From: Sphingorhabdus sp. EL138
GTDB taxonomy: Bacteria; Pseudomonadota; Alphaproteobacteria; Sphingomonadales; Sphingomonadaceae
DNA length: 64,000 bases
Assembly: GCF_945862485.1 (NCBI RefSeq)
Contig: NZ_CAMAYF010000003.1
Span: 1 to 64,000 of the forward strand
Direction of reading: 5' to 3'
Notes under the pieces: generated by a model
What the model was told of the DNA's origin: nothing
Database searches by the model: none
The model's input: only the letters and a program-made list of their open reading frames with translations
Shown: positions 54,673 through 64,000 of the stretch, in pieces
How the letters are laid out: each line of letters starts with the position of its first letter
Position numbering within the stretch: the first letter of the stretch is position 1
Position numbers and translations under genes: made by a program

Positions 54673-56286
54673 TTACCGCTGACTTGGCACGCCATTGACG
54701 ATGGATTCATCCACGCTCAGGTCGCGGGCGATTTCGCGGGCGGTCATTTTGGCGGACATCATTACGGACGGCGTGCCACCGCCGGGCTGCGTCCCTTGAC
54801 CGACCAGATAGAGATTGTGCACATCTTCCGATTTATTATGCGGACGGAAGAAAGCGGTTTGGATTAGGACAGGTTCGACGCCAAACCCATTGCCCAGATA
54901 AGACCCCAAGGTTTCCGCAAAATAATCGGGCGTGATGAAGCTCATATGTTTCAACCGCGCGGCAAGATCGGGGATATAGCCGCGCTCTTCCAAGAAGGTC
55001 AGCACCCGCGCGCTGAGCTTTGGCCCTTCGACATCCCAGTCGATGCCGCTGGCGTTATTGGGCACGGGGATAAGCGTATAGGCCGCATGATGCCCCGCAG
55101 GTGCCAAGCTTGGGTCTGTCAGCGTCGGAATATGCAGATATTGCGAGAAGTCCGGGCTCATCACCTTTTTCTCGAAAATCTCATCCAGCAACGCTTCGTA
55201 GCGCGGGCCCAATATGATGTTATGATGGCGCAAATCTGGGTCATTGTCGCGGCATTCATAGCCGAAATAAATCACCATGAGCGACATGGATTGCTTACGG
55301 AATTTCACCAAAGCATCACGGTTAATGCGCCGATGCGCCTTATCGACCAGCTTAAGATAAGTGGTGGCATAATCGGCATTCGACACCACAACATCGGCAA
55401 TTATCGCCTCACCGCTTGCCAGCTCGACGCCTTTGGCAACGCCATCTTCCACTAATATGCGCTGCACGGGTGCATTCAGCCGCAACCGGCCGGCCATATC
55501 TTCATATTTTTTGACTAAACCAGCCACCAAAGCGCCCGTGCCGCCCTTGGCATAATGAATGCCCCAGGTTTTTTCGACAAAATGGATCATCGCATAAATT
55601 GCCGGCACCTTCATGGGGTTGCCGCCAACAAGTAAGGGTTCAAAACTGAACACCTGACGCATTTTGTCGGATTTGAAATATTTGCTGACCATGCCGAACA
55701 GCGACCGCACCGCGCCAAGCTTCAGCAAATCGGGCACCACGCGTAGCATCGAGCCAAGGCTGCCGAAATAAGTATAGCCCAATGTCAAAAAGCCGCGTTT
55801 AAAAATCGCGCGGGCTTGTTCGTGAAAGGCTTCATATCCTGCAAGATCCTCCGGCGCCAAGCGCTGGATCTGCGTCCGCGTGCTGACAGGATCACCGTCA
55901 TAATCAAAATATGTGCCGTCGTCAAAATAGATGCGGTAGAACGGAAGAATTGGCACTATCTCGACATATTTGCTGGTATTCGGCCCGCCCGAAATGCCTT
56001 CACGCACGCGGTTATCTTCGTCCAAAACATGGGCTGGAAAGTCGGGCTCTCCCAGCATGGCATGGTCTTGCTGCAGGCTAAACAATTCCTCGATGAAATG
56101 CGGTACGGTCAAAACCGTTGGCCCCATATCAAAGACAAAGCCATCGGCCTTGCGGACATAAGCGCGGCCGCCAGGGGCGTCCAACGCCTCCAATATCTCG
56201 GTGTCAAAGCCAAGGCTTTGTAACCGCATGGCGCATGCTATGCCGCCAATACCTGCACCAATGACAACTGCTTTACGTCGCAACAT
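54673..56286 (-). CDS. CrtI-family phytoene desaturase-like FAD oxidoreductase
   Basis: A 537-residue FAD enzyme of the carotenoid desaturase family. The N-terminal dinucleotide fold is [20 protein letters not shown] with [20 protein letters not shown]; the C-terminal signature is [20 protein letters not shown]. In carotenogenesis CrtI introduces double bonds into phytoene to make lycopene, and sphingomonads are yellow carotenoid producers. No crtB, crtY or crtZ gene is adjacent, so it may be phytoene desaturase at a solitary locus or a relative acting on another carotenoid or isoprenoid. Confidence 0.82.
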   Translation of the reverse strand: MLRRKAVVIGAGIGGIACAMRLQSLGFDTEILEALDAPGGRAYVRKADGFVFDMGPTVLTVPHFIEELFSLQQDHAMLGEPDFPAHVLDEDNRVREGISGGPNTSKYVEIVPILPFYRIYFDDGTYFDYDGDPVSTRTQIQRLAPEDLAGYEAFHEQARAIFKRGFLTLGYTYFGSLGSMLRVVPDLLKLGAVRSLFGMVSKYFKSDKMRQVFSFEPLLVGGNPMKVPAIYAMIHFVEKTWGIHYAKGGTGALVAGLVKKYEDMAGRLRLNAPVQRILVEDGVAKGVELASGEAIIADVVVSNADYATTYLKLVDKAHRRINRDALVKFRKQSMSLMVIYFGYECRDNDPDLRHHNIILGPRYEALLDEIFEKKVMSPDFSQYLHIPTLTDPSLAPAGHHAAYTLIPVPNNASGIDWDVEGPKLSARVLTFLEERGYIPDLAARLKHMSFITPDYFAETLGSYLGNGFGVEPVLIQTAFFRPHNKSEDVHNLYLVGQGTQPGGGTPSVMMSAKMTAREIARDLSVDESIVNGVPSQR

Positions 56287-56369
56287 TCCGGATTACCCCT
56301 AATTGCCTCGCTGCTACTGCCTAAAGCGCCGCGCAACAACCTAGATGTTATCCTAGGTTATGCGGGGGG

Positions 56370-57643
56370 CTATGGCATATCCGCCAAGGTCAATAACATC
56401 AGCAATCCTGTCGACATGCCCTTGACGCTTTGCGCTTTTTCGACGTCAATCCATTCGTCGAGCGCGTGCGCGCGGCCGCCACTGCCGCCCGATCCGATGG
56501 TTATGGCAGGCACGCTTAAGCTCATGGGCAAATTGGAATCGGTCGAAGACGCGGACAATTGCGGCGTCATACCTTTGGCGCGAATGGCCGCCGCCGCAAT
56601 TTGCGTAATCGCGGCACTTTGCGCCGTCATCCCCGCTGGCCGGTCACCAATCAGCTTCGTTTCCGCGACAATCTTACCCTCTCTAACCGCGCGGGCATTG
56701 TTTTCAGCATTTACGCTGTCCTGCACGATCGACAAAAACCGTTGCTCGATTTTGGTCAGCTCCGCCGGACTTTCGGACCGGAAATCAAATTCCATAAACA
56801 CTTCATTGGGAATGGAGTTTACCGACGTGCCGCCACCTGTGACCGACGCCGCATAGGTGGTTTTCGGGGAAGCCGGCACGGGTATTTTATATAATTCAGT
56901 AACCGTCTGGCCCATCGCCACCATGGGGTTCACCAGACCAAAGGCGCCATAGCTATGGCCGCCCGGCCCCTTATAGCTAACCCGGTACCGCCGCGATCCC
57001 ACGCCGCCATTGACCACGCGTTCGGGGTCAGTGCCGTCCATCGACACAAAGGCTTTCACCCGATCTTTATATTTGCCCTTGGTGAGCAGATAACGCACAC
57101 CGCGCAAGTCGCCCGGCCCCTCTTCGCCCACATTGCCGACAAACAATATATCGGTCCGCGGACGGACATTCTTGTCCTTCATCGCCCGTGCATAGGCCAA
57201 AAGGACGGCAAGGCTTCGTGTGTCATCGCCAATGCCCGGCGCATATAATCGGGTGCCGTCCCGGCGCACCTTCAACGGCGTGCCTTCGGGAAAGACCGTA
57301 TCAAGATGCGCCGCAAGGACGAGCACTGGCCCACCTGCTGGGCCCGACCCGCGATATAGGCCCATCGCATTACCCTCGGTATCTATTTCAAAATCTGACG
57401 CCCTGCCGCGAGCAACATGTCGTGATAGGCCTTGGCCCGCTCAGCCTCTTTGAACGGCGGCGCGGGAATTTCGACGAGGGTGATAATCTCATCCACGATA
57501 CGGTCATGTTCGGAATCAAGCTGCTGCACCAAAGCATTATAACGTGCGCTTTGCGCCACCTTCTGCACCACATCATCGCCTTTCGCAGGCGTCATCGTTG
57601 CGCCTAAAGAAGCGATTATCAGCAAACCGGCGGTCAATGGCAT
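56370..57643 (-). pseudogene. M20-family peptidase disrupted by a frameshift
   Basis: Two frames together form one exported M20 zinc peptidase. The first (from ATG 57643, with AAGG upstream) has a signal peptide (MPLTAGLLIIASLGATMTPA) and ends with AYHDMLLAAGRQILK and a TAG at 57383-57385. The second, in another frame, continues SDFEIDTEGNAMGLYRGSG and then carries the metal sites AAHLDTVFPEG, GIGDDTRSLA and GNVGEEGPGDL, the dimerisation domain (GPGGHSYGAFG) and the C-terminal AHALDEWIDVEKAQ. A single missing base around 57395-57400 explains the break. Either the gene is inactivated, the assembly has an error, or ribosomes shift. If whole it would be about 420 residues. Confidence 0.8.
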
Positions 57644-57853
57644 ATGGGGCATCCTTATCGTTTATGGCATATCCCAACACCTTGGCCGCGGTGTCGCAAT
57701 TTGTCCATCATGGCGCGTGTGGAAATGTGTAAGATAGCCGTTCAGCAAAAATGCCGTCGCACCAGCGCAGGCTGTTGAGGTGGGAATACTATATACCGCT
57801 CCCCTCCCCTTACCCCCTTGACGCCGCACGGGGTTTCCCGCCATGCGCTGCCC

Positions 57854-58870
57854 ATGCGTTTCTTTTCCGACAATGCCGCCCCGGTGCATCCCGCTGTCAT
57901 GCAAGCCATGGCCGATGCCAACCATATCGACACCGCTTATGACGGGGACCAATATAGCGCGCGGTTGGATGCGGCGTTTTCCGAACTTTTTGGCCGCGAT
58001 GCCGCGGTTCTGTGGGTAGCGACGGGCACCAGCGCCAACTGCCTTGCGCTTGCCTCCATGGTGCAACCGCATCAGGGCGTTATTTGCCATAGTGAGGCAC
58101 ATATTGAGGTAGATGAATGCGGCGCGCCGGGTTTCTACACCGCTGGCGCGAAATTGATGTTGGTCGAAGGCGACGGGGCGAAGATAACGCCCGCGACCGT
58201 CTCCTCCACGCTCGACGCCATTCGCAAGGATGTGCATCAGGTGCAGGCCGCCGCGGTGTCGATCACCAACGCCACCGAATATGGCATGGTCTACACCCCA
58301 GCCGAGGTCGCGGCTTTGGGGGCCTTGTGCCGCGAACGCGGGCTTGGCCTGCATATGGACGGCGCGCGATTTGCCAATGCGGTGGCGCATCTGGGCTGCA
58401 CGCCCGCCGATGTCACGGTGAACGCAGGCGTCGATATTTTAAGCTTCGGCTTTGTCAAAAATGGCGGCATGGGCGCGGAGGCCTTGGTCTATTTTGATCC
58501 CGCTCTGGCTGATGCTGCGCGCTATCGCCGCAAACGGGCGGGGCATTTGCAGTCGAAGGGCCGGTTCCTTGCCGTGCAATTGCTCGCCATGCTGAAGGAT
58601 GATCTATGGCTGCACAATGCGCGGTCCGCCAATGCGGCAGCGATGGTCATTGCGCAGGCCGCGGGTGAACGCTTGTTATACCCTGTGCAAGCCAATGAGC
58701 TGTTCCTGCGCCTCACGCCCGCCGAAGCGGCGGCGTTACGGGCGCAGGGTTTTGACTTTTACGATTGGGGCGTGATCGACGATGTCTGGGGTGCGGCGCG
58801 GTTGGTAACCAGTTGGCAACATACAGAAACCGATGTGGCCCCATTGGCCCGCGCGATAGAGGCCTTATGA
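57854..58870 (+). CDS. Low-specificity threonine aldolase-type PLP enzyme
   Basis: A 338-residue fold-type I PLP enzyme of the beta-eliminating lyase/threonine aldolase family, which splits threonine to glycine and acetaldehyde. The start at 57854 (MRFFSDNAAPVHPAVM) fits the family. Visible are LWVATGTSANCLAL, ICHSEAHIEVDECGAPGF, LHMDGARFANAVAHLG and the PLP lysine in SFGFVKNGGMGAEALVYFD. Its stop overlaps the start of the EamA transporter gene, hinting that product or substrate export is linked. Confidence 0.88.
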   Translation: MRFFSDNAAPVHPAVMQAMADANHIDTAYDGDQYSARLDAAFSELFGRDAAVLWVATGTSANCLALASMVQPHQGVICHSEAHIEVDECGAPGFYTAGAKLMLVEGDGAKITPATVSSTLDAIRKDVHQVQAAAVSITNATEYGMVYTPAEVAALGALCRERGLGLHMDGARFANAVAHLGCTPADVTVNAGVDILSFGFVKNGGMGAEALVYFDPALADAARYRRKRAGHLQSKGRFLAVQLLAMLKDDLWLHNARSANAAAMVIAQAAGERLLYPVQANELFLRLTPAEAAALRAQGFDFYDWGVIDDVWGAARLVTSWQHTETDVAPLARAIEAL

Positions 58871-59799
58871 GCATGTCCGAAACGCAGCGCACCGAGGAAC
58901 CCGGTTTTCTGACGCCACGGGTATGGATACCCTTCATGGTGACATCATTGATCTGGGGTTCGACTTGGCTGGTGATCCGCGACCAATTGGGCACTGTGCC
59001 CGCAACATGGTCGGTGACCTATCGTTTCATCGTGGCGGCAATCGGCACGTTCATCCTCGCGCTGGTGATGCGGCAATCGCTGAAAATTGACCGGTCGATG
59101 GTCGGTTGGACGATGTTGCTTGGCCTGCTGCAATTCGGGTTGAACTTTAACTTTGTCTATACGGCTGAACATTATGTGACGTCCGGTCTTGTCGCGGTGG
59201 TGTTCGCTTTGTTGATTGTGCCCAATGCATTGTTGGCCAAATATTGGTTGGGGCGGCCCATAAGCGGGGCGTTCAAATGGGGCTCTGTCATTGCCAGCCT
59301 TGGGGTGGGGCTATTGATGTTGCAGGAATATCGCGCTGCGCCAATGGGCGGGGCAGATGTCCTGCTTGGGCTAACTTTGGTCTTATGTGCGGTGACGACG
59401 GCGTCTGTGTCTAACGTGCTGCAAGTCACACCAAAGATCGCGCGTTTTCCAACGATCACGATATTGGCATGGTCGATGTTTTGGGGCAGCATTGGCAATA
59501 GCATTTTTGCTTTCATCACGGCGGGTCCGCCTGTGATTGACATGCGCCCGGGCTATATCGGCGGTGTCCTATATCTCAGCATCATTGGAACGGTTGTCAC
59601 CTTCCCGCTCTATTTCCGCCTGATCCGTGACATTGGCCCTGGCAAGGCGGCCTATACGGGCGTGATCATTCCCGTGGTCGCGATGATCCTGTCGACGATA
59701 TTCGAAGGCTATGTCTGGTCAATGCTGGCGCTAGCGGGCGGCGGGTTGGCTATGCTGGGCTTGGTCGTCGCCATGCAGGCACCTAAGCCCAGCCGGTAA
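58867..59799 (+). CDS. EamA/DMT-family transporter
   Basis: A 310-residue inner-membrane protein with about ten transmembrane helices in two EamA repeats (first FMVTSLIWGSTWLVIRDQLG; second VLYLSIIGTVVTFPLYFRLI). EamA proteins export amino acids and metabolites. The ATG overlaps the aldolase stop (ATGA), so the pair is translationally coupled; an amino acid is a reasonable guess for cargo. Its 3' end overlaps the convergent epimerase-like gene by 91 bp. Confidence 0.87.
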   Translation: MSMSETQRTEEPGFLTPRVWIPFMVTSLIWGSTWLVIRDQLGTVPATWSVTYRFIVAAIGTFILALVMRQSLKIDRSMVGWTMLLGLLQFGLNFNFVYTAEHYVTSGLVAVVFALLIVPNALLAKYWLGRPISGAFKWGSVIASLGVGLLMLQEYRAAPMGGADVLLGLTLVLCAVTTASVSNVLQVTPKIARFPTITILAWSMFWGSIGNSIFAFITAGPPVIDMRPGYIGGVLYLSIIGTVVTFPLYFRLIRDIGPGKAAYTGVIIPVVAMILSTIFEGYVWSMLALAGGGLAMLGLVVAMQAPKPSR

Positions 59800-60569
59800 T
59801 TGGCATATCGCAGCGTCCAGTTGAGCAGCCGTTTCGCCTTATCATTCGCGACGCGGCGGTTTTCGGCATAAAATCCGCGCGCCATAAGCGATAGGCCAGC
59901 CTCCGCAATGGATTGCAATGGCGGCCAATCGCGGTGCAGCAGGTCGCACGCATATGTGATGACATCATTTTGCGGCGCGGGCATGTCATCAGCGATATTG
60001 TAAACGCCCGCCCGACCATCAAAGGCGGCAATGACCGCACCGACAATGTCATCAACATGCACGCGGCTGAAAATCTGATCCGGCATATCGATGCGGTGCG
60101 CCTTGCCCTCCACTACCCGCTCCAGCGCCGATCTGCCCGGGCCGTAAATGCCGGGTAAACGGAAAACATGCACATCGTCGCGCAAGGCTTGCCACGCAAG
60201 GTCAGCTTCGGCCCGTGCGGTGCGTCGCCCGCTGCCCACGGCTGCGCTTTCATCAACCCATGCACCGCCGGTATCACCATAGACTCCGGTGGAGGAAAGA
60301 TAGCCAATCCATGTGGGCCTGCGCGCCGCAATCGCCGCGCCATATTTTTGTAGCACCGGATCGCCGCCCTCGGCCATGGGTGGCACGCTCGACAATAAAT
60401 GCGTTGCGGTCTCCAGCGCCGTCAGGACCGCCGCTTGATCGTCAAAGGCAATGGCTTCACCATCGCTCATCCGCCTTGTGCCCGTCACCAGCCAACCATC
60501 GGCGCGCAAAGTGTCGGCAAGGCGGGTGGCGGTGTAGCCCATTCCAAATATAAGCATATGTCGCTGCAT
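59709..60569 (-). CDS. NAD-dependent epimerase/dehydratase-like protein (YeeZ-like)
   Basis: A 286-residue Rossmann-fold protein. It begins MQRHMLIFGMGYTATRLADT, a G-x-G-x-x-A pattern, and includes YLSSTGVYGDTGGAWVDE, with the Tyr of extended short-chain dehydrogenases but no clear YxxxK Lys, and FRLPGIYGPGRSALERV. This is the E. coli YeeZ type, whose role is unknown. The start may be ATG 60569 or 60557; no strong ribosome site marks either. Its 3' end overlaps the EamA gene, tail to tail. Confidence 0.82.
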   Translation of the reverse strand: MQRHMLIFGMGYTATRLADTLRADGWLVTGTRRMSDGEAIAFDDQAAVLTALETATHLLSSVPPMAEGGDPVLQKYGAAIAARRPTWIGYLSSTGVYGDTGGAWVDESAAVGSGRRTARAEADLAWQALRDDVHVFRLPGIYGPGRSALERVVEGKAHRIDMPDQIFSRVHVDDIVGAVIAAFDGRAGVYNIADDMPAPQNDVITYACDLLHRDWPPLQSIAEAGLSLMARGFYAENRRVANDKAKRLLNWTLRYANYRLGLGACMATTKPSIANPPPASASIDQT

Positions 60570-60638
60570 ATATTCTGGTTCGCAATCTAATGGCTTGCCG
60601 TCAAGCGCGGCAGTTGCGAATAGAGGCGAAGGGAGGAC

Positions 60639-61412
60639 ATGCAAGGCATGGCAGTTGAGGTAATCCAATCAGGCGTGCTGGGCAACGTCGCCCATGGTTT
60701 CCTCGGACGAAAGGGCGGCGTGTCGACGGGGATCTATGCCGGCCTAAACGTCGGGCTGGGCTCTGAAGATGCGCGGGAATCCGTCATTGCAAATCGGCTA
60801 CTCGGCGTGCAGTCGGTTCTGCCTGGTGCGATGCTTGCCCGCGTCCATCAGTTTCATTCTGCCGATGTTGTGCAGGTCGACAATGCCATTTCGCAAGATG
60901 ACCCACCACACGGCGACGCTATGGTGACCGACCAACCCAATGTGCTTTTGGGTATTGTGACCGCCGATTGCGTGCCTGTCCTGTTTGCCGATGTTGAGGC
61001 AGGCGTGATCGGCGCGGCCCATGCAGGTTGGAAAGGCGCGATAAGTGGCGTGCTGGAAAACACCATCGCCTTTATGGAAAAATTGGGCGCGCAGGCGGGT
61101 CGCATAAGCTGCGCCATTGGCCCCTGCATTGCACAGAAAAGCTATGAAGTAGATGAAGGCTTTTTCCGCAATTTCATGGAACACGCCGCGTCCAACGAAC
61201 GCTTCTTCGCCGATGGCAAAGCCGGCCATTATCAATTTGATATCGAAGGCTATGTCGCGGCACGATTGGCGGCGGCGGGTATCCGGACGGTCGAATGTCT
61301 GGGCGAAGACACCTATAGCCAGCCGGATCGTTTCTTCAGCTACCGGCGCAGTTGCCATTTGGGCGAACCCGGATATGGCCGCCAACTCTCGCTGATTGGC
61401 CTGCGCCCATGA
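60639..61412 (+). CDS. pgeF: Laccase-domain protein PgeF (YfiH family)
   Basis: A 257-residue Cu-oxidase_4 protein. Metal-site motifs are RVHQFHSADVVQVD, VTADCVPVLFADV, GAAHAGWKGAISG and AIGPCIAQKSYEVD. Members were called polyphenol oxidases, but YfiH/PgeF edits peptidoglycan precursors containing L-Ser in E. coli and the human relative LACC1 acts on purine nucleosides. GGGAGGA lies before two in-frame ATGs (60639 and 60648); spacing favours 60648 slightly. The stop overlaps the downstream transporter start (ATGA). Confidence 0.9.
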   Translation: MQGMAVEVIQSGVLGNVAHGFLGRKGGVSTGIYAGLNVGLGSEDARESVIANRLLGVQSVLPGAMLARVHQFHSADVVQVDNAISQDDPPHGDAMVTDQPNVLLGIVTADCVPVLFADVEAGVIGAAHAGWKGAISGVLENTIAFMEKLGAQAGRISCAIGPCIAQKSYEVDEGFFRNFMEHAASNERFFADGKAGHYQFDIEGYVAARLAAAGIRTVECLGEDTYSQPDRFFSYRRSCHLGEPGYGRQLSLIGLRP

Positions 61413-62818
61413 CGGCAGAAAAAATAGGCTTTTGGGGCGGACTAATTGTCTTCGCCGTCATGCTGTTTTTGCCCGCACCTGCGGGGATGGAACCCTCCGC
61501 ATGGCATGTTTCCGCGCTCACCATCTTGATGGCAACATGGTGGATGACGCAAGCCTTGCCGCTGACGGTCACCGCATTTCTGCCGTTTTTAGCGCTGCCG
61601 TTAATGAACATTATGACCGCGCCGGATGTCGCGAAGGAATATTATTCGCCTATCCTGTTCCTTATTCTTGGCGGCGCGTTTTTGGCGCTCACCATTGAAC
61701 GTACGGGCATGCACCGCCGCGTCGCCCTCGCCATATTGGGAAAATCTGGACATAGCGTCACGGGCCTCATGATCGCGTTCATGGGTTCAACCGCATTGCT
61801 CAGCATGGTGATGTCCAACACCTCCATCGCGCTGATCATGGTGCCGATCGCGATCGCGGTGCTGGCAGCTGGCGGAACCAAGCCCGGAGAAACCGACGGA
61901 ATAGCAGGCGCGCTTATCATGGGCGTAGCCTTTGCCGCGTCGATTGGCGGGCTTGGGACGCTTGTCGGGTCGCCAACCAACGCGATTGCAGCGGCGCTCG
62001 TGGAAAAGCAATTGGGTATCCAGATCAGCTTTTTGACATGGATGCTCTATGGCCTGCCCGTCGTGATTATCGGCGTGCCTTTATGCGCGTTCATCCTGAT
62101 GCGCGTGCAGAATGTCACTGCTGGTAGTTTCGACGTGGATGCCGCGCGCGCGTCAATTGGCAAGGCACAGCCCATGTCCGTGGCGGAAAAACGGCTCATT
62201 CCAATATTTCTCTTGGTCATCGGCTTATGGATTGGGCAACCTGTGTTGGAACCGCTATTGCCCAAGGGCGGGATAACCGATGGCAGCATTGCAATTGCGG
62301 GGTCGTTTTTATTATTCCTGATACCCGATGGTACAGGGCGTCCCTTGCTGACATGGCAGGAGGCAGACAGAGCCCCGTGGGGCGTCATCATGATGTTTGG
62401 GGGTGGTCTGGCGCTCGCGGCTGGTATCACACAGTCCGGGCTCGCTGCGTGGCTTGGAGAGGCGCTGGAGCCATTATCGGTGGTGCATCCCGTCATCATT
62501 GCGCTAGCGCTGACCGCTTTGGTCATTTTGATCACCGAATTTGCTAGCAATGTCGCGACTGCCAGTGGTGTGCTGCCTGTGGTGGCTGGCCTTGTGGCCG
62601 CAACGGGCGCTGACCCATGGTTGATGGCGATGGCGGCATCCATGGCGGCAAGCTGGGGCTTTATGATGCCGTCAGGCACAGGACCGAATGCCATTGCATG
62701 GGCCAGCGGGCATATTGCCTTGCCCAAAATGGTAAAGGCCGGATTTTTTCTCGACCTTGCGGGCATTCCTCTGATTGTGGGGGCGGTCTGGCTCGTGGGT
62801 GCGCTAGCGGTGCTATAG
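61409..62818 (+). CDS. SLC13/DASS-family anion:sodium symporter
   Basis: A 469-residue membrane transporter for dicarboxylates or sulfate, with 11 or so helices in two inverted halves. Each half shows the family SN motif in a hairpin tip: VMSNTSIALIMVPIAIAV and EFASNVATASGVLPVV. LILGGAFLALTIERTGMHRR is also typical. It begins inside the pgeF stop (ATGA). Whether it carries C4-dicarboxylates or sulfate is not decided by sequence; sulfate or sulfite would fit organosulfur use, but that is speculation. Confidence 0.88.
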   Translation: MTAEKIGFWGGLIVFAVMLFLPAPAGMEPSAWHVSALTILMATWWMTQALPLTVTAFLPFLALPLMNIMTAPDVAKEYYSPILFLILGGAFLALTIERTGMHRRVALAILGKSGHSVTGLMIAFMGSTALLSMVMSNTSIALIMVPIAIAVLAAGGTKPGETDGIAGALIMGVAFAASIGGLGTLVGSPTNAIAAALVEKQLGIQISFLTWMLYGLPVVIIGVPLCAFILMRVQNVTAGSFDVDAARASIGKAQPMSVAEKRLIPIFLLVIGLWIGQPVLEPLLPKGGITDGSIAIAGSFLLFLIPDGTGRPLLTWQEADRAPWGVIMMFGGGLALAAGITQSGLAAWLGEALEPLSVVHPVIIALALTALVILITEFASNVATASGVLPVVAGLVAATGADPWLMAMAASMAASWGFMMPSGTGPNAIAWASGHIALPKMVKAGFFLDLAGIPLIVGAVWLVGALAVL

Positions 62819-62825
62819 CTTAGGA

Positions 62826-63527
62826 TCAGGTTTTCGCGACGCGCCAGTCGAGTATCGGCCAGCCCTTGGCCCCCGCCAATCGCGCAAGCGGGCCATGCGG
62901 GTTGGTGGCGAAGGGCTCGTCGGCATAACCAAGCAATGGCGCGTCGGATACATGGTCCGAATAAGCCCGGATGTGGCAAGTGGCGCGGTCAAAGCCGTGT
63001 CGTTCCATCCACCGCTTCACTAGCTCCAGCTTTGCCGCGTCATAGCAATTATGCCCGTCAATCCGCGCCAGTACATGGCCGCTGCTGTCGGTCGATAGGT
63101 CTGTTGCAATGACATCATCAAAGCCCAGCCTTTTGGCAATCGCCTCCACATATAAACGATAAGAGGCAGTTGCCATGACATGACGATAACCCGCCGCTTT
63201 CTCCTCGGCCACGCGTGCTAGCAATTGCGGATAGACGTTTTTGCCAACAACCAGATCCGCATGGCTTTCCACATATTTGGCAAAATGCGTCTTTGGTACG
63301 CGTCTGCCGATCAGCAGAATTTGTGAAAACTGCTTCAGCCGCGCCCGGTCCCAGATCTTCAGCGCATATAGGGCCAAACCAACTGGCAAAAATGGTGCAA
63401 GCAACAATCGCCACGGTGCCTTGTTAAACGCCATATGCAGAAGAAACCCATTATAGGTGGCACGTCGTGTAACGGTCTTGTCCATATCATATATGGCCAG
63501 CAGGGTCGGTTTGGGCTTAGTCATCAT
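62826..63527 (-). CDS. HAD-superfamily subclass IB hydrolase
   Basis: A 233-residue phosphatase-like protein with HAD motif I AIYDMDKTVTRRATY, motif II MATASYRLYVEA and motif III-IV region KLELVKRWM with AYSDHVSDAPLL. This is the SerB/CicA-like branch that removes phosphate from phosphoserine or phospholipid head groups. An internal hydrophobic segment (LLLAPFLPVGLALYALKIW) could associate with the membrane. It is divergent from the MlaE-type permease gene, so a phospholipid role is possible but not shown. Confidence 0.85.
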   Translation of the reverse strand: MMTKPKPTLLAIYDMDKTVTRRATYNGFLLHMAFNKAPWRLLLAPFLPVGLALYALKIWDRARLKQFSQILLIGRRVPKTHFAKYVESHADLVVGKNVYPQLLARVAEEKAAGYRHVMATASYRLYVEAIAKRLGFDDVIATDLSTDSSGHVLARIDGHNCYDAAKLELVKRWMERHGFDRATCHIRAYSDHVSDAPLLGYADEPFATNPHGPLARLAGAKGWPILDWRVAKT

Positions 63528-63596
63528 AACCTTAAAGGCATAACTTTACCTAAGAAGTCTACAGGCTTGTGATAGTCCCCATAATAGGCCAATTAT

Positions 63597-64000
63597 ATGG
63601 CCATGGCTAACTCTGCCGAATTCACTGTTGAAGATCTCCCCAGCGGGCAAGTTCTCCGGCTGTCCGGTACCTTCGCCATTGGATCAATTGGTGATGTAGA
63701 CCGCAGTTTGCGGGAGATTAGCGCTTCTGTCTCTGAAATCGACATTTCCGGCATCACGCATATGGACACCGTCGGTGCTTGGCTCGTCCACCGCACAGCT
63801 AAGGAACATAATGCAAAGATTACCGGTAGCGCACATGACGCAAGTCGCTTGATTGATGCCGTTAGCGGTGTGGATCAAGCCGAAGCTATCCCCAAACCAC
63901 CTATTTCGTCGCTGTATCACTTTTTGGCCGAAGTTGGCGGCGGTGTTGTCGTCGGTATAACAACTTTTTTGCAATTCCTTGGCTTTGTCGGACAAGTGGT
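63597..64000 (+). CDS. MlaE-family lipid ABC permease with N-terminal STAS domain (3' cut by window edge)
   Basis: The first 134 codons are present. The N-terminal STAS-like domain (FTVEDLPSGQVLRLSGTF, EIDISGITHMDTVGAWLVHR) is followed by the MlaE permease start (FLAEVGGGVVVGITTFLQFL). Such proteins form the permease of the Mla system, which moves phospholipids between the membranes. The ATP-binding and MCE-domain partner genes would be expected just beyond the right edge. ATG 63603 is an alternative start two codons in. Confidence 0.82.
   Translation, partial: MAMANSAEFTVEDLPSGQVLRLSGTFAIGSIGDVDRSLREISASVSEIDISGITHMDTVGAWLVHRTAKEHNAKITGSAHDASRLIDAVSGVDQAEAIPKPPISSLYHFLAEVGGGVVVGITTFLQFLGFVGQV

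Noticed and set aside
59709-59799. The 91-bp tail-to-tail overlap of the EamA and epimerase-like genes as evidence that one is spurious.
   Set aside because: Both proteins have clear family motifs to near their ends; convergent overlap is tolerated.
1-64000. CRISPR arrays, prophage, insertion sequences, integrases or rRNA operons.
   Set aside because: No regular spaced repeats, transposase or integrase motifs, or rRNA sequence were seen on either strand.

Overview
The window looks like ordinary chromosome of an aerobic alphaproteobacterium of the order Sphingomonadales (Sphingorhabdus/Sphingopyxis-like). The reasons are moderate GC, TTG and GTG starts, a TonB-dependent receptor, the hflC-degP and fabD-fabG-acpP-fabF-mltG orders, an L9 with a long Ala/Glu-rich tail, elongator tRNA-Met of alphaproteobacterial type, and dispersed inverted repeats of a kind I associate with sphingomonads. 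I see no rRNA, CRISPR array, insertion sequence, integrase or prophage. The genus is inferred from protein character, not from a marker search.

Layout. 0-8 kb: end of hflC, a DegP-type protease, two peptidases, an ABC ATPase joined to nadB, a zinc-finger protein and an FNR-type regulator. 8-12 kb: tRNA-Met, rpsF-rpsR-rplI, and a Mur ligase divergent from an LD-carboxypeptidase (probable murein recycling pair). 12.7-18 kb: fabD, a crotonase, fabG, acpP, fabF, mltG. 18-25.5 kb: alkylsulfatase, priA, transaldolase, folE with a probable THF-II riboswitch, nadC, RNase T2. 25.5-31 kb: a four-gene envelope operon (bifunctional PBP, trypsin-like protease, solute-binding lipoprotein, DUF4112 protein). 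31-34.3 kb: nadA, a metallo-hydrolase and a 5'-truncated M56/BlaR1-like gene.

34.4-42 kb is the most interesting part. A TonB-dependent receptor is divergent from a four-gene operon whose members overlap by ATGA: a GH31 enzyme carrying the sulfoquinovosidase signature (K245, E270, R283, W286, Y492), a LacI regulator, an aldo/keto reductase, and an SsuD-like flavin monooxygenase with the SsuD catalytic residues. Together they read as an oxygenolytic sulfoquinovose (plant and cyanobacterial sulfolipid sugar) pathway of the sulfo-SMO kind, fed by a TonB receptor instead of the ABC importer of Agrobacterium. No flavin reductase or inner-membrane transporter is in the window.

42-64 kb: prfA bracketed by two copies of a long inverted repeat, hisS, ppa, sppA, a small RNA or micro-ORF unit with a perfect Shine-Dalgarno, tlyA, a long-chain acyl-CoA ligase, gamma-glutamyltransferase, pyrD, tRNA-Thr, a CrtI-family desaturase, a frameshifted M20 peptidase, a threonine aldolase and EamA exporter pair, pgeF with an anion symporter, a HAD phosphatase, and the start of an MlaE-type permease at the right edge. 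De novo NAD synthesis (nadB, nadC, nadA) is complete in the window but split over three loci.
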